Below the pieces are notes generated by a model that was given only the letters and a program-made list of their open reading frames with translations, was not told the origin of the DNA and did no database searches. 9,754 nucleotides of DNA from an uncultured Erysipelotrichaceae bacterium. GTDB lineage: Bacteria; Bacillota_I; Bacilli_A; Erysipelotrichales; Coprobacillaceae. The position numbers and the translations under genes are program-made. The stretch is from contig UQVG01000066.1 of the NCBI GenBank assembly GCA_900544435.1, positions 1 through 9,754 on the forward strand. The letters run 5' to 3'. This document shows, piece after piece, positions 1-7,547 of this stretch; the stretch's first letter is position 1, and every line of letters starts with the position of its first letter.

Positions 1-439
1 AATAATCACTATAAACTAACGAAATAATATAATTAGAATCATCTGCTTTTACAATTTGATAATAAACTGTTTGATTTTGCATTTTGACCTTTTCTTGTAA
101 CTTCTTTTTATTTTTTTTAACCATTTTATATAGATCATTTTGAAAAACATAATCTAATATTTGATATTTTTTAGCAGAAATATTTTGTGCTGTTGTAAGT
201 GTATCTTCATTAATGTTATAAGTAAAATGATAAATTTGTTTATCTGAGCCTGCATAATCAGGAGAAAAATCATATGAGTAAAAATCATTTTGTGAACGTG
301 TCAATACATCATACATTTCATTATCAATAACATGTGTTAAGTTGTTATCGATAAGAGGTAACAAAATAGCTAAAACTCCTATCGCAATAATTGAAAAAAT
401 AATAACAAGTTGTTTTTGTAGAGAATATTTTGTAAGCAT
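1..439 (-). CDS. Sensor histidine kinase, N-terminal part (cut by window edge)
   Basis: About 146 codons are present, starting at an ATG that overlaps the TAA stop of the response regulator as TAATG, so the two are probably translationally coupled. The protein begins MLTKYSLQKQ, followed by a hydrophobic segment at about residues 10-28 (LVIIFSIIAIGVLAILLPL) that fits a first transmembrane helix. The remaining ~115 residues are polar, rich in Asn, Tyr, Lys and Asp, and look like an extracytoplasmic sensor domain. No HAMP, HisKA or ATPase domain is visible because the gene runs off the left edge. The kinase assignment therefore rests on its position directly after an OmpR-type regulator and on the membrane-plus-sensor layout. 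The signal sensed cannot be told. Another membrane protein is possible but less likely. Confidence 0.75.
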   Translation of the reverse strand, partial: MLTKYSLQKQLVIIFSIIAIGVLAILLPLIDNNLTHVIDNEMYDVLTRSQNDFYSYDFSPDYAGSDKQIYHFTYNINEDTLTTAQNISAKKYQILDYVFQNDLYKMVKKNKKKLQEKVKMQNQTVYYQIVKADDSNYIISLVYSDY

Positions 440-1092
440 TAGTCTAAACGATATCCAAATCCATAAATCGTACGAATATTAATTTCTGGCATTTTCTTAC
501 GTAATCTTCTAAGTGTATCATCGACAACTCGATCACTACCAAAATAATTTTCGTCCCATACTTTTGATAAAACTTGTTCTCTTGAAATAGCCAATCCTTT
601 GTTATTTAAAAAGTAAACAAGTAAATCATATTCTTTTGTTGTTAAAATGATTTCATTATTGTTATAGAATACTCTTCTCTTTTCTAAATCAATATCATAA
701 CCATCTATTTGGATTTTAGATGGATTATCATATGCACGTTTTAATAAATTATTAATTCTTAAAATAACTTCTTTAATATTAAAAGGTTTAGTAATATAGT
801 CATCTGAACCTTTTTCTAAGCCAATAATACGATCAAATTCCTGATCTCTTGCTGACATAAATATAATTGGCATCTTAGGCTTACTTGCTTTTATTTCATT
901 AAACAATTCAAAGCCACTTGCCTTATCTAACATAATATCTATAAGCCATAGATGTACATCATCATCTTTATGAAGTAAAGCTTCATCATAAGTATAAAAC
1001 GAGCAAACACTATAGCCTTCTTTTTCTAAATAAGTTCTTACTAGATCATTTAGATTTTTTTCATCATCTATAATATTAATTTTAAACAACAT
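439..1092 (-). CDS. OmpR/PhoB-family response regulator
   Basis: A two-domain DNA-binding response regulator of about 217 residues, usual for the family. Counting from the ATG at 1092, the receiver domain covers roughly residues 1-115: the acidic pair Asp9-Asp10, the phosphoacceptor Asp52 in LWLIDIMLD, Ser80 at the switch Ser/Thr position, and Lys102 in TKPF. The C-terminal winged helix (about 120-217) ends with the typical RTIYGFGYRL hairpin and contains the recognition-helix region VVDDTLRRLRKK. The start is placed at 1092 because a strong GAGGTGA ribosome binding site lies six bases upstream of that ATG. An in-frame GTG at 1101 would lie inside this site. Target genes are unknown; the downstream overlapping kinase is the likely partner. 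Confidence 0.93.
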   Translation of the reverse strand: MLFKINIIDDEKNLNDLVRTYLEKEGYSVCSFYTYDEALLHKDDDVHLWLIDIMLDKASGFELFNEIKASKPKMPIIFMSARDQEFDRIIGLEKGSDDYITKPFNIKEVILRINNLLKRAYDNPSKIQIDGYDIDLEKRRVFYNNNEIILTTKEYDLLVYFLNNKGLAISREQVLSKVWDENYFGSDRVVDDTLRRLRKKMPEINIRTIYGFGYRLD

Positions 1093-1130
1093 CTTATTCA
1101 CCTCATTTTTATCCTATTCTATTATGACCT

Positions 1131-1136
1131 ATTATA
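1131..1136 (-). promoter_or_regulatory. Possible -10 element for the two-component genes
   Basis: A consensus TATAAT on the minus strand lies about 40 bases before the response regulator start. No good -35 is found at 16-18 bases; the 17-base position reads ATAGAT. The site sits just past the glmM hairpin, where a new promoter would be needed if that hairpin terminates. Such hexamers are common by chance in AT-rich DNA, so support is weak. Confidence 0.3.
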
Positions 1137-1139
1137 GAT

Positions 1140-1170
1140 AAAATATTGCCATAATCTATGGCAATATTTT
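1140..1170 (-). terminator. Hairpin after glmM, probable rho-independent terminator
   Basis: A perfect 13-bp inverted repeat (AAAATATTGCCAT / ATGGCAATATTTT) with a five-base loop begins 16 bases past the glmM stop. On the minus strand the second arm ends in TTTT followed by ATCTATAAT, so the U tract is short and supplied mostly by the stem. It most likely ends the cdaA-cdaR-glmM transcript before the two-component genes. Because the U tract is weak and the dyad is perfect and next to a possible promoter, an operator role for the response regulator operon cannot be excluded. Confidence 0.65.
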
Positions 1171-1186
1171 GTGATAATATGTGATT

Positions 1187-2539
1187 TTATCTTTCAATAA
1201 CAAATCCGCGTTCTTTCATTTTAGCAATGATATAATCTACAGATTGTAAACATTTTTCATTTGTATCAGCTTCAACCATGACACGTACAACCGGTTCAGT
1301 TCCTGATTCACGAACAAGAACACGTCCTTCATCACCTAATTTATCTTCAACTTCTTTAATGGCTTTTTGTACTTCTACATCATTTTGAGCTTCTTTTTTG
1401 TCTTTTACATAAACATTTTTCATTAATTGTGGATAGATTGTTACAGGTTCAACTAATTGAGCCAATGTTTTTTTACTTTCAATAACTGCTTCCATGATTT
1501 TTAAAGATGTTAAAATACCATCTCCTGTTGTTGCATGTTTAGAGAAAATAATATGTCCTGATTGTTCTCCACCAATACAGTGACCATTTTTCACCATATT
1601 TTCATTAACATATTTATCTCCTACAGCAGTTTTTTCATATTTAATACCTTCTTTATCTAAAGCTTTATACAATCCTAAGTTAGACATAACTGTTGTAACA
1701 ATTGTATCATTAGATAATTCCCCATGTTCTTTTAAATATTTACCACAAACATAAAGGATTAAATCACCATCAATAACTCTTCCAAATTCATCAACAGCTA
1801 AACAACGATCAGCATCTCCATCATAAGCAAATCCAATATCTAATCCTTTTGCTTTTACTAACTCTTGTAAAGATTCGATATGTGTAGATCCACAGTTTGT
1901 ATTAATATTTAAACCATCTGGTTCACTATGAATAACATATGTTTTAGCTCCTAAAGCATCAAATACACTTTTAGCAAGATTAGAACTTGCTCCATTTGCA
2001 CAATCTAATCCAACTCGAATATTTTTAAATGCACGTGTAGGAATTGACATTAAATATCCTAAATATCTATTTCTTCCTACTGAATAATCTGTAGCACATC
2101 CGATTCCATCTTTTGTAGCTAGAGGAATTTCATCAATTTCCCCATCAATATATTGTTCAATTAAGCCTTCAACTTTGGCATCCATTTTATGTCCATTACA
2201 ATCTAAAACTTTAATTCCATTATCATAATATGGATTATGTGATGCTGAAATCATAATTCCACAATCAAATCCATCTGTTCTTGTAATATAAGCAACACTA
2301 GGTGTTGTTGTAACATGCATTAAAGACACATCTGCACCACTTGCTGTAAGTCCAGCAACAAGAGCATATTCTAACATATAAGAACTTCTTCTTGTGTCTT
2401 TTCCAATAACGACTTGTGCATGATCTTTGTTTCTTCCAAAGTACCATCCAATATATCTCCCTACTTTATAAGCATGTTCAACAGTTAAATCTTTATTAGC
2501 TTCACCTCTAAAGCCATCAGTTCCAAAATATTTTCCCAT
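1187..2539 (-). CDS. glmM: Phosphoglucosamine mutase GlmM
   Basis: Converts glucosamine-6-phosphate to glucosamine-1-phosphate in the cytoplasm, the step leading to UDP-GlcNAc and peptidoglycan. The 450-residue length is normal. The N-terminus MGKYFGTDGFRG is diagnostic. The catalytic phosphoserine is Ser100 in ISASHNP, the Mg-binding loop is DGDADR (Asp240, Asp242, Asp244), the sugar-specificity loop is GGEQSGH (Glu325, Ser327), and the C-terminal phosphate-binding loop is RESGTEPVVRV (about 410-420). The start is supported by AGGAGTGA eight bases upstream, which overlaps the end of cdaR; the gap to cdaR is only 12 bases. It is the last gene of the cdaA-cdaR-glmM operon. In Bacillus, Lactococcus and Listeria relatives GlmM also binds and inhibits CdaA, tying wall precursor supply to c-di-AMP. 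Confidence 0.98.
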   Translation of the reverse strand: MGKYFGTDGFRGEANKDLTVEHAYKVGRYIGWYFGRNKDHAQVVIGKDTRRSSYMLEYALVAGLTASGADVSLMHVTTTPSVAYITRTDGFDCGIMISASHNPYYDNGIKVLDCNGHKMDAKVEGLIEQYIDGEIDEIPLATKDGIGCATDYSVGRNRYLGYLMSIPTRAFKNIRVGLDCANGASSNLAKSVFDALGAKTYVIHSEPDGLNINTNCGSTHIESLQELVKAKGLDIGFAYDGDADRCLAVDEFGRVIDGDLILYVCGKYLKEHGELSNDTIVTTVMSNLGLYKALDKEGIKYEKTAVGDKYVNENMVKNGHCIGGEQSGHIIFSKHATTGDGILTSLKIMEAVIESKKTLAQLVEPVTIYPQLMKNVYVKDKKEAQNDVEVQKAIKEVEDKLGDEGRVLVRESGTEPVVRVMVEADTNEKCLQSVDYIIAKMKERGFVIER

Positions 2540-2551
2540 CTTTAATCACTC

Positions 2552-3952
2552 CTATTTCTTTATATTAATACGAATTTGTTCATCACTATCTAAACGATAC
2601 GTTAAAGTTTCGTCACTTAATTCTACTTCTATTTTTACATTATGTCGACCCTTTTTTAATCCTACAACATCTACATAAACTTTAATGTCATCATTTGTAA
2701 GCGCATTAATACGATCACTTGTTCCAATCACTGTTAAATTACAAGTATCACTAGACATAGAAATATTACTTTCTTTACCATTTTTAATATGAATTGGAAT
2801 ATCTGTAAATTGTCTTTGTTCCGAAGGAATAAGGGTAATCGTACCATCAACTTTAGTAAATGACATTTTATTAACACCCGAAACACTCAATAATTTTAAA
2901 TCTTTAAATGTACGTCCTTCTTCTAAATCACTTACATCTACTTTAACTTTAATATTATCAATACTCTTTAATTTACTTTCATCGCCATAAATCTTTACTT
3001 TATCTTTTGAAAAAGTCATTTGATCGATTGCATATCCATTTGCAACATTTCCTGTATATTCAGGAACAAGTGGTACTGTTTTACTATAATTAGAAAGTGA
3101 ACAATCCACTTTAACCGTTGAAGGAATAACACTGACATTTAAAGCTTTTCCACTACGATCAAATGCTTTTACTTTACATTCTTGAGTAAATGAATCAGTT
3201 ACTCCATTTAAATCAATAATTGCTTCAACTGAATAAACATTATCAATATTATCTTGAGAACCTCTTACCTCTACTTCACTATGTTCTATATTATCTACAG
3301 AAACAGAATGTTTATCTTTTAAGCTTTCTTCATTTTTAAAACGATATCCTAAACTGAATGTTTTGGTTACTTTTTGTGAAACTGTTACCGTTACTGTTTG
3401 TGGTACAATTAAGACTTCTAAATCATTAGAAAAATTTCTTGATTTTAATTCTACCGTTTGTTCACCTTCACCTATTCCTGAAAAATCTGCATATATTTCA
3501 TAATTTTTCATTAATTTCGTATTATAAATATCAATAGATGGCCCAACAAGTCCTACACTTACTGTCTCTGGCATTCCTGCAACAACAAAATCATCTTGTA
3601 AATTTTCTATTTTAACAGGCACTTGTTGAATGTAATCTCCTGAATTTGGAGTAGAAAATACATTTTCAAAATTACCACCATTAACTGTAAATAGTAAAAT
3701 CGTTGCTAAAATAAATGATAATATTTTTAATGATAACGCTGATTGTAACATTCTATCTAGCGTTGAATTAATAAAATTCATAATTTTAATAGCACCATTT
3801 ACAAAAGCTCTACTTTTAGAATTTATTTCTTCATTTATAGATTGTGGTGTTATATGTTTTTCTTCTGTTTTTGGTTTATCTTTTTCTTTTGAAATAAAAT
3901 TCAAGAAAAAATCAGTTGTTGAATCTCGATGTTCTTGATTATTTTTACTCAT
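2552..3952 (-). CDS. cdaR: CdaR (YbbR-domain) regulator of diadenylate cyclase
   Basis: A membrane-anchored partner of CdaA that modulates c-di-AMP synthesis in Bacillota. The product is 466 residues from the ATG at 3952. This start is chosen because AAGGTGA lies seven bases upstream; an in-frame ATG at 3970 has no ribosome binding site and would itself encode that site. It overlaps the cdaA end by 8 bases. The layout is an unusually long, charged cytoplasmic N-terminus (about 1-72), one transmembrane helix (about 73-91, LKILSFILATILLFTV), then four extracytoplasmic YbbR-type repeats at roughly 110-195, 200-290, 294-382 and 383-465. The repeats show recurring V.V.G followed by a (V/I)D(L/V) strand, and segments closing on VIPSTVKV- or IVPQTVTV-like strands. 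The precise regulatory direction (activator or inhibitor) differs between species and cannot be read here. Confidence 0.93.
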   Translation of the reverse strand: MSKNNQEHRDSTTDFFLNFISKEKDKPKTEEKHITPQSINEEINSKSRAFVNGAIKIMNFINSTLDRMLQSALSLKILSFILATILLFTVNGGNFENVFSTPNSGDYIQQVPVKIENLQDDFVVAGMPETVSVGLVGPSIDIYNTKLMKNYEIYADFSGIGEGEQTVELKSRNFSNDLEVLIVPQTVTVTVSQKVTKTFSLGYRFKNEESLKDKHSVSVDNIEHSEVEVRGSQDNIDNVYSVEAIIDLNGVTDSFTQECKVKAFDRSGKALNVSVIPSTVKVDCSLSNYSKTVPLVPEYTGNVANGYAIDQMTFSKDKVKIYGDESKLKSIDNIKVKVDVSDLEEGRTFKDLKLLSVSGVNKMSFTKVDGTITLIPSEQRQFTDIPIHIKNGKESNISMSSDTCNLTVIGTSDRINALTNDDIKVYVDVVGLKKGRHNVKIEVELSDETLTYRLDSDEQIRINIKK

Positions 3953-4757
3953 CTTTATCACCTTCTTCATCTTCTGATTTAAACCAACCTAACTCATTGA
4001 CCAAACTTGCTCTTAACTCTTTTCTTGGTATTTTAATAAGTTCTCCTTTAATAGCAAAGGAAATCGTTCCTGTTTCTTCAGAAACAACAACTGTCAATGA
4101 ATCAGTAATTTCACTTATCCCAATAGCAGCTCGATGTCTTGCTCCATAAATAGGAGAAAGATCTTTTTGAGTTGGTGGGAAAAAGGCTGCAGCACAAACA
4201 ACTCGATCATCTTTAATAATAACTGCTCCATCATGTAAAGGTGTTCCTTCCCAAAAGATTGTATTAAATAATTCTGACTTAATATCAGCGTTGATTTTAG
4301 TACCAGTATTAATATAGTCTATCAAAGATTGCCCCCTTTCAAAAGTAATTAAAGCACCTGTTTGTGTTTCAGATAATTTTGTTACTGAATCAACAATTTC
4401 ATCTAATAAATGTTCTTTTTGATCATTAGATAAACGTTCCATATGATAATCTCTTTTTGTTTGCCCCATTTTTTCAAGCAACGAACGAATTTCTGGTTGA
4501 AAGATCACAATTACAGCAATAATTCCCCATGTTAAAATCGTATCAACTAAATAAGACATTGTTGAAAGTCCTAAAATACTTGTTACTAATTTAATTAACA
4601 AAATAATCAGAACTCCTTTAAATAACTGCATTGTTCTCATATTTTGTTTGAACATACTAATTCCTAAATATAAAACATACCACACTAATAATAAATCAAT
4701 AACTGTACGAATAATGTTTAAAATTAATGATAGATTAACTTCTATTCCTGCTATCAT
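3945..4757 (-). CDS. cdaA: Membrane diadenylate cyclase CdaA
   Basis: Synthesises the second messenger c-di-AMP from two ATP at the cytoplasmic face of the membrane. The 270-residue length is usual. Three transmembrane segments (about 11-35, 47-64 and 67-86) precede the DisA_N/DAC domain (about 100-258). Both catalytic signatures are present: DGA at 176-178 within PLHDGAVII, and RHR at 207-209 within GARHRAAIG. The tail is highly acidic (SEDEEGDKDE). The ATG has an AGGGGA site close upstream. It is the first gene of the operon and is followed by cdaR with an 8-base overlap and then glmM, the classical Firmicutes arrangement linking c-di-AMP to osmotic balance and the cell wall. Confidence 0.98.
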   Translation of the reverse strand: MIAGIEVNLSLILNIIRTVIDLLLVWYVLYLGISMFKQNMRTMQLFKGVLIILLIKLVTSILGLSTMSYLVDTILTWGIIAVIVIFQPEIRSLLEKMGQTKRDYHMERLSNDQKEHLLDEIVDSVTKLSETQTGALITFERGQSLIDYINTGTKINADIKSELFNTIFWEGTPLHDGAVIIKDDRVVCAAAFFPPTQKDLSPIYGARHRAAIGISEITDSLTVVVSEETGTISFAIKGELIKIPRKELRASLVNELGWFKSEDEEGDKDE

Positions 4758-4782
4758 TTTATCCCCTACTTTCTTTACACAT

Positions 4783-4811
4783 ATTATACTTGATGTTTTA
4801 TATTTTATAAA
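4783..4811 (-). promoter_or_regulatory. Probable sigma-A promoter of cdaA-cdaR-glmM
   Basis: On the minus strand, TTTATA (4806-4811, four of six consensus bases) is separated by 17 bases from a perfect TATAAT (4783-4788). Transcription would start near 4776, giving a leader of about 20 bases carrying the AGGGGA site of cdaA. The -35 box touches the foot of the preceding terminator stem. No riboswitch-like leader fits in this short space. Confidence 0.6.
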
Positions 4812-4849
4812 GAAAAGATAGATTTTTATTCAAAACCTATCTTCTCTTC
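4809..4849 (-). terminator. Terminator of the adh-cyclase-transporter operon
   Basis: On the minus strand the segment folds into a stem of about 18 pairs including three G-U wobbles (4809-4826 with 4832-4849, five-base loop). The second arm ends in TCTTTTCTTT, giving a U-rich end. The 5' arm includes the last four codons and the stop of the transporter gene. The 3' foot touches the -35 box of the cdaA promoter, so operon end and operon start are packed into about 70 bases. Confidence 0.7.
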
Positions 4850-6249
4850 TTTATTATTAACAAATCTTTAAATTCTTCAATATTAACTTCTTGACCCTGT
4901 TCTTTCTTTTTCAATGCTTCTAAAACATCTTGATATCTTTTTTTCGTAAGGGGATTCGTCATCATACAAATAATAGATAAAAGCAAACATGCACATGTTA
5001 CACCTATAAATAAAAGAGCAATGCCATGTTGTGTCGCTAAACTTTGTGTTGCTAATTGACCATTATAACCAATTTTATCCATACAATTTCCTAAAATACT
5101 TACCCCAATGGCTGCTGCTATTTTTTGTGAAACAGTAGCCATTGAATAAAAAATACCATCTTTTCTAACATTATTTATCAAACAATCAACTTCTACACAA
5201 TCACTAATCATTGCATAAATCACTTGATACAATGCATTAAGTCCAACTACTAAAATACTTGTCATGATAATAGGACCAATAGCTGATTTTGGTTTTAAGA
5301 TAAATAGAGGAAATACAATCATACATACAAACCAAATTCCCATCGAAATACACCAAGCTTTGGCTTTAGAATATTTGATAGACCATTTATTAATAGGAAA
5401 CACCCAAAACAAAGCAACAATCCACATAATAATATTGACCATCGATACTTGCATATTATTTAATTGTAAATTATATGTAAGGTAATAAACTAATACACCT
5501 AAAAATACAGCTTGTGCTAAAATAGCAAAAATAAATGCTGCTGTTAAATGTAAAAAAGCTTTATTTCTTAATGGTCCATTTAATAAATCCTTAAAAGTTA
5601 CTTTTTCTTTAATGATGACTTCTTGATTTTCATAACCTTTAGAAACTTTCCAACCAATTAAAATACTGATTGTACAAATAAAGCCAAAAATAGCAAAACA
5701 AACAGACCAAGCATTCTTTATACTTCCTACAAAAGGAGCTAAAAAAGAAGTATATGCCATGATGCCACTTCCTAAAGCAACACCTACTATAGCCCAAAAT
5801 GTTCTAATAGTGGCTAATCGACTTCTTGTATCATAATCATTTGTAACTTCACCACTTAAAGAAGTATAAGGAATATCTATTAATGTTTGAAATGTATAAA
5901 ATAAAATGGCAACAACAATAAAATAAATCTTTTGTGTGGTTTCTACAAAATTCCATGATGTAAATAAAAGCCATGTAACAATTCCAAAAGGAATAGCAAA
6001 AGCAATTAAAAATGGTCTTCTTCGTCCTTTTTGAGGATCTCTTGCATCAGAAATCATGCCTACTAAAGGATCTGTAATGGCATCCCAAACAGTCCCAATA
6101 GTCATAATAAAACCTGCAAAGCTTCCTGAAAGTCCTACAACATCTGTAAAGAAATATAAACCGTAAGTTGTAAACATTGTAAATGTAAACAATGTTGCAA
6201 GACCAGGTAAGCCATACAAATACATTTGTTTTTTAGTCATCTTTTTCAT
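4837..6249 (-). CDS. GPH-family (MelB-like) cation symporter
   Basis: A 470-residue, mostly hydrophobic protein with about 12 membrane segments, as expected of the glycoside-pentoside-hexuronide:cation symporters within the major facilitator fold. Family signatures are FFTDVVGLS (33-41), DAITDPLVGMISD (56-68) and GRRRPF (75-80). Asp56 and Asp60 match the paired cation-binding aspartates of MelB, and Asp125 in LIDIPY matches another functional Asp. By eye, the MelB sugar-contact Asp19 falls on Leu20 here, so a typical galactoside is unlikely. Imports of sugars, uronides and sulfonated compounds are all known in the family; the substrate is not identifiable. It is the last gene of the operon and overlaps the end of the disrupted YczE-like gene. 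The ribosome binding site is poor for both candidate ATGs (6249 and 6240), suggesting translational coupling. Confidence 0.9.
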   Translation of the reverse strand: MKKMTKKQMYLYGLPGLATLFTFTMFTTYGLYFFTDVVGLSGSFAGFIMTIGTVWDAITDPLVGMISDARDPQKGRRRPFLIAFAIPFGIVTWLLFTSWNFVETTQKIYFIVVAILFYTFQTLIDIPYTSLSGEVTNDYDTRSRLATIRTFWAIVGVALGSGIMAYTSFLAPFVGSIKNAWSVCFAIFGFICTISILIGWKVSKGYENQEVIIKEKVTFKDLLNGPLRNKAFLHLTAAFIFAILAQAVFLGVLVYYLTYNLQLNNMQVSMVNIIMWIVALFWVFPINKWSIKYSKAKAWCISMGIWFVCMIVFPLFILKPKSAIGPIIMTSILVVGLNALYQVIYAMISDCVEVDCLINNVRKDGIFYSMATVSQKIAAAIGVSILGNCMDKIGYNGQLATQSLATQHGIALLFIGVTCACLLLSIICMMTNPLTKKRYQDVLEALKKKEQGQEVNIEEFKDLLIIKKRR

Positions 6250-6888
6250 CTGCCATACCAGCTATCTTATAAGTATAAGGTTTAAAATATGGTAATAAGC
6301 GATCAATAACTGGTCCATAAACAAAAACTGCAATAAGTGTTCCTATTCCCCAAGAAGCTCCCATGAAAACTCCCAAAGCAAATAAAATACAATAGGAAAC
6401 TGATAAACCTATACCATAACTTTTATGTAATAAATCAGCCATTGCAAAAGCAAAATATCACTTGATTGATATCCAAGACCAATAGGAATATAGTATGCTA
6501 GAGTAAGGATAATGATTAAAGATCCAGCAATAATACAACCTACTTTTAAACCAAATGACATCGCATCTACAGGTGGTAATATTGGTGCTAAAAAATCTAA
6601 CCAAACATTTTCAAATGGACCTATTAAAAAGCACCAAGCTAATGTTCCTAAATGTACTAAATCTCTTCTAATAATTAAAAATACAAAGAAAACAATTCCT
6701 TCAAAAACAAGTGCTGCTGTTCCTAATTGAACATGAAAAACATTAGATAGTCCTATTTCAAAAGTAGTAAGAGGATCGCTTCCCCATTCTGGTGAAACAA
6801 GTAAAGCGACCCCTAAAGCACAAAAGAAAATAGAAGGAATAATTGCAAGTAATCTACGTGTATATCCTAAAATAGTCTTTTTATCCAT
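6233..6888 (-). pseudogene. YczE/YyaS/YitT-like membrane protein, frameshifted
   Basis: Two reading frames together make one integral membrane protein of the YczE/YitT-like family (function unknown; about 218 residues if repaired). The first frame holds RRLLAIIPSIFFCALGVALL, the GSDPL motif (36-40) and GLGYQSSD (137-144), then runs out of register to a stop at 6409. The second frame holds MADLLHKSYGIGLSV and the family's closing ASWGIGTLIAVFVYGPVIDRLLP, stopping at 6233. Adding one T to the TTTT run (6452-6455) gives GYQSSD-IFAFA-MADLL, a smooth family-like join, so one base is missing. The start at 6888 has GGAGG seven bases upstream; an adjacent ATG at 6891 forms TAATG with the cyclase stop. 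Unrepaired, the product is a 159-residue truncated protein lacking the last membrane helices. A sequencing or assembly error is a real alternative. Confidence 0.85.
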
Positions 6889-6890
6889 CA

Positions 6891-7547
6891 TTAATCCTCC
6901 CACTCAACAGCAATTGCTCTTACTGGTGAACCATCACAACCTACAACTTTCATTGGAATAGCAATAATATAAGGATTTTCAAAATCAATTTGATCAAAAT
7001 AAGCCCAGTTTTCTCCAATCATTAAGCGTTTTTCAGAAAATAAATCATGAACTGGGAATTCTGTTCCACCTGTTTGATCAGCATTAATTGTATCAATTCC
7101 AATAAATCTAACACCTTGTTCTACTAAATAATGAGCAACTTCTCCATTAACATAAGGATGATGGAAAAATTCTTCTGTTCCTCTTTTTTTATACCAATTT
7201 GTATTAAATAAAACAATTTTACCAGGTGTAATTTGTTCTTTATAAGGTTCAATATCTTCCATTGTAATTGCTTCTTCAGCTTTTTTATCAGTAACTCTTA
7301 CAATAACAGCATCTCCTAAAAAGAAATCTAATTCCATTTGATCAATTGTTGCTCCTTCATTAGAAAAATGATAAGGGGCATCTACGTGTGAACCTGTTTG
7401 TGTTCCCATTACTAATGTTGATAAATTATAACCTTCGTTTTCTAAAGTTGTTGCTACAGTAACTGATGGTTCAGGATCTCCTGGATAAATTGGTGTATCA
7501 GCTGTAAATTCCCATGATAAATCAACAATTTTTTTAATCTTATGCAT
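6891..7547 (-). CDS. Cyclase/KynB-like metal-dependent hydrolase
   Basis: A 218-residue member of the cyclase family (PF04199), which includes kynurenine formamidase and isatin hydrolase; members hydrolyse amides, lactones or cyclic imides with a divalent metal. Early family features are VDLSWEFTADTPIYPGDP, then GTQTGSHVDAPYHF, the HxGTHxDxPxH metal site. From the ATG at 7547, the first His is replaced by Gln50 while His54, Asp56 and His60 remain. Later GIDTINAD and TEFPVHDLF match the usual second half. The start at 7547 is chosen because AAGGAG lies nine bases upstream; the in-frame ATG at 7565 has no such site. It overlaps the dehydrogenase gene by 8 bases (ATGCATAA). The substrate is unknown. 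Kynurenine formamidase is not supported, as no kynurenine-pathway gene is near. Confidence 0.88.
   Translation of the reverse strand: MHKIKKIVDLSWEFTADTPIYPGDPEPSVTVATTLENEGYNLSTLVMGTQTGSHVDAPYHFSNEGATIDQMELDFFLGDAVIVRVTDKKAEEAITMEDIEPYKEQITPGKIVLFNTNWYKKRGTEEFFHHPYVNGEVAHYLVEQGVRFIGIDTINADQTGGTEFPVHDLFSEKRLMIGENWAYFDQIDFENPYIIAIPMKVVGCDGSPVRAIAVEWED

Noticed and set aside
3916..4149. Plus-strand open frame of 77 codons across the cdaA/cdaR junction
   Set aside because: It is antisense to two well-supported genes, lacks a ribosome binding site and resembles no known protein.
4758..4782. c-di-AMP riboswitch or other leader control before cdaA
   Set aside because: The leader from the likely start site is only about 20 bases, too short for such an element.
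5264..5485. Plus-strand open frame of 73 codons inside the symporter gene
   Set aside because: Antisense shadow of a hydrophobic coding region in AT-rich DNA, with no initiation signals or family resemblance.
6233..6442. Separate 69-residue membrane protein gene
   Set aside because: It has no ribosome binding site before its ATG, and its sequence is the conserved C-terminal half of the YczE-like protein in a shifted frame; treated as part of the broken gene.
6445..6470. Programmed -1 frameshift in the YczE-like gene
   Set aside because: The zero-frame codons around the junction (ATT TTG) do not form a good X-XXY-YYZ slippery heptamer and no clear stimulating structure was seen; a lost base is simpler.
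6512..6730. Plus-strand open frame of 72 codons inside the YczE-like gene
   Set aside because: Antisense shadow; Lys/Asn/Thr-rich composition is what the complement of membrane codons gives.
6891..7547. Kynurenine formamidase (kynB)
   Set aside because: Only general family resemblance; the first metal His is replaced by Gln and no tryptophan/kynurenine gene is nearby, so no symbol was given.
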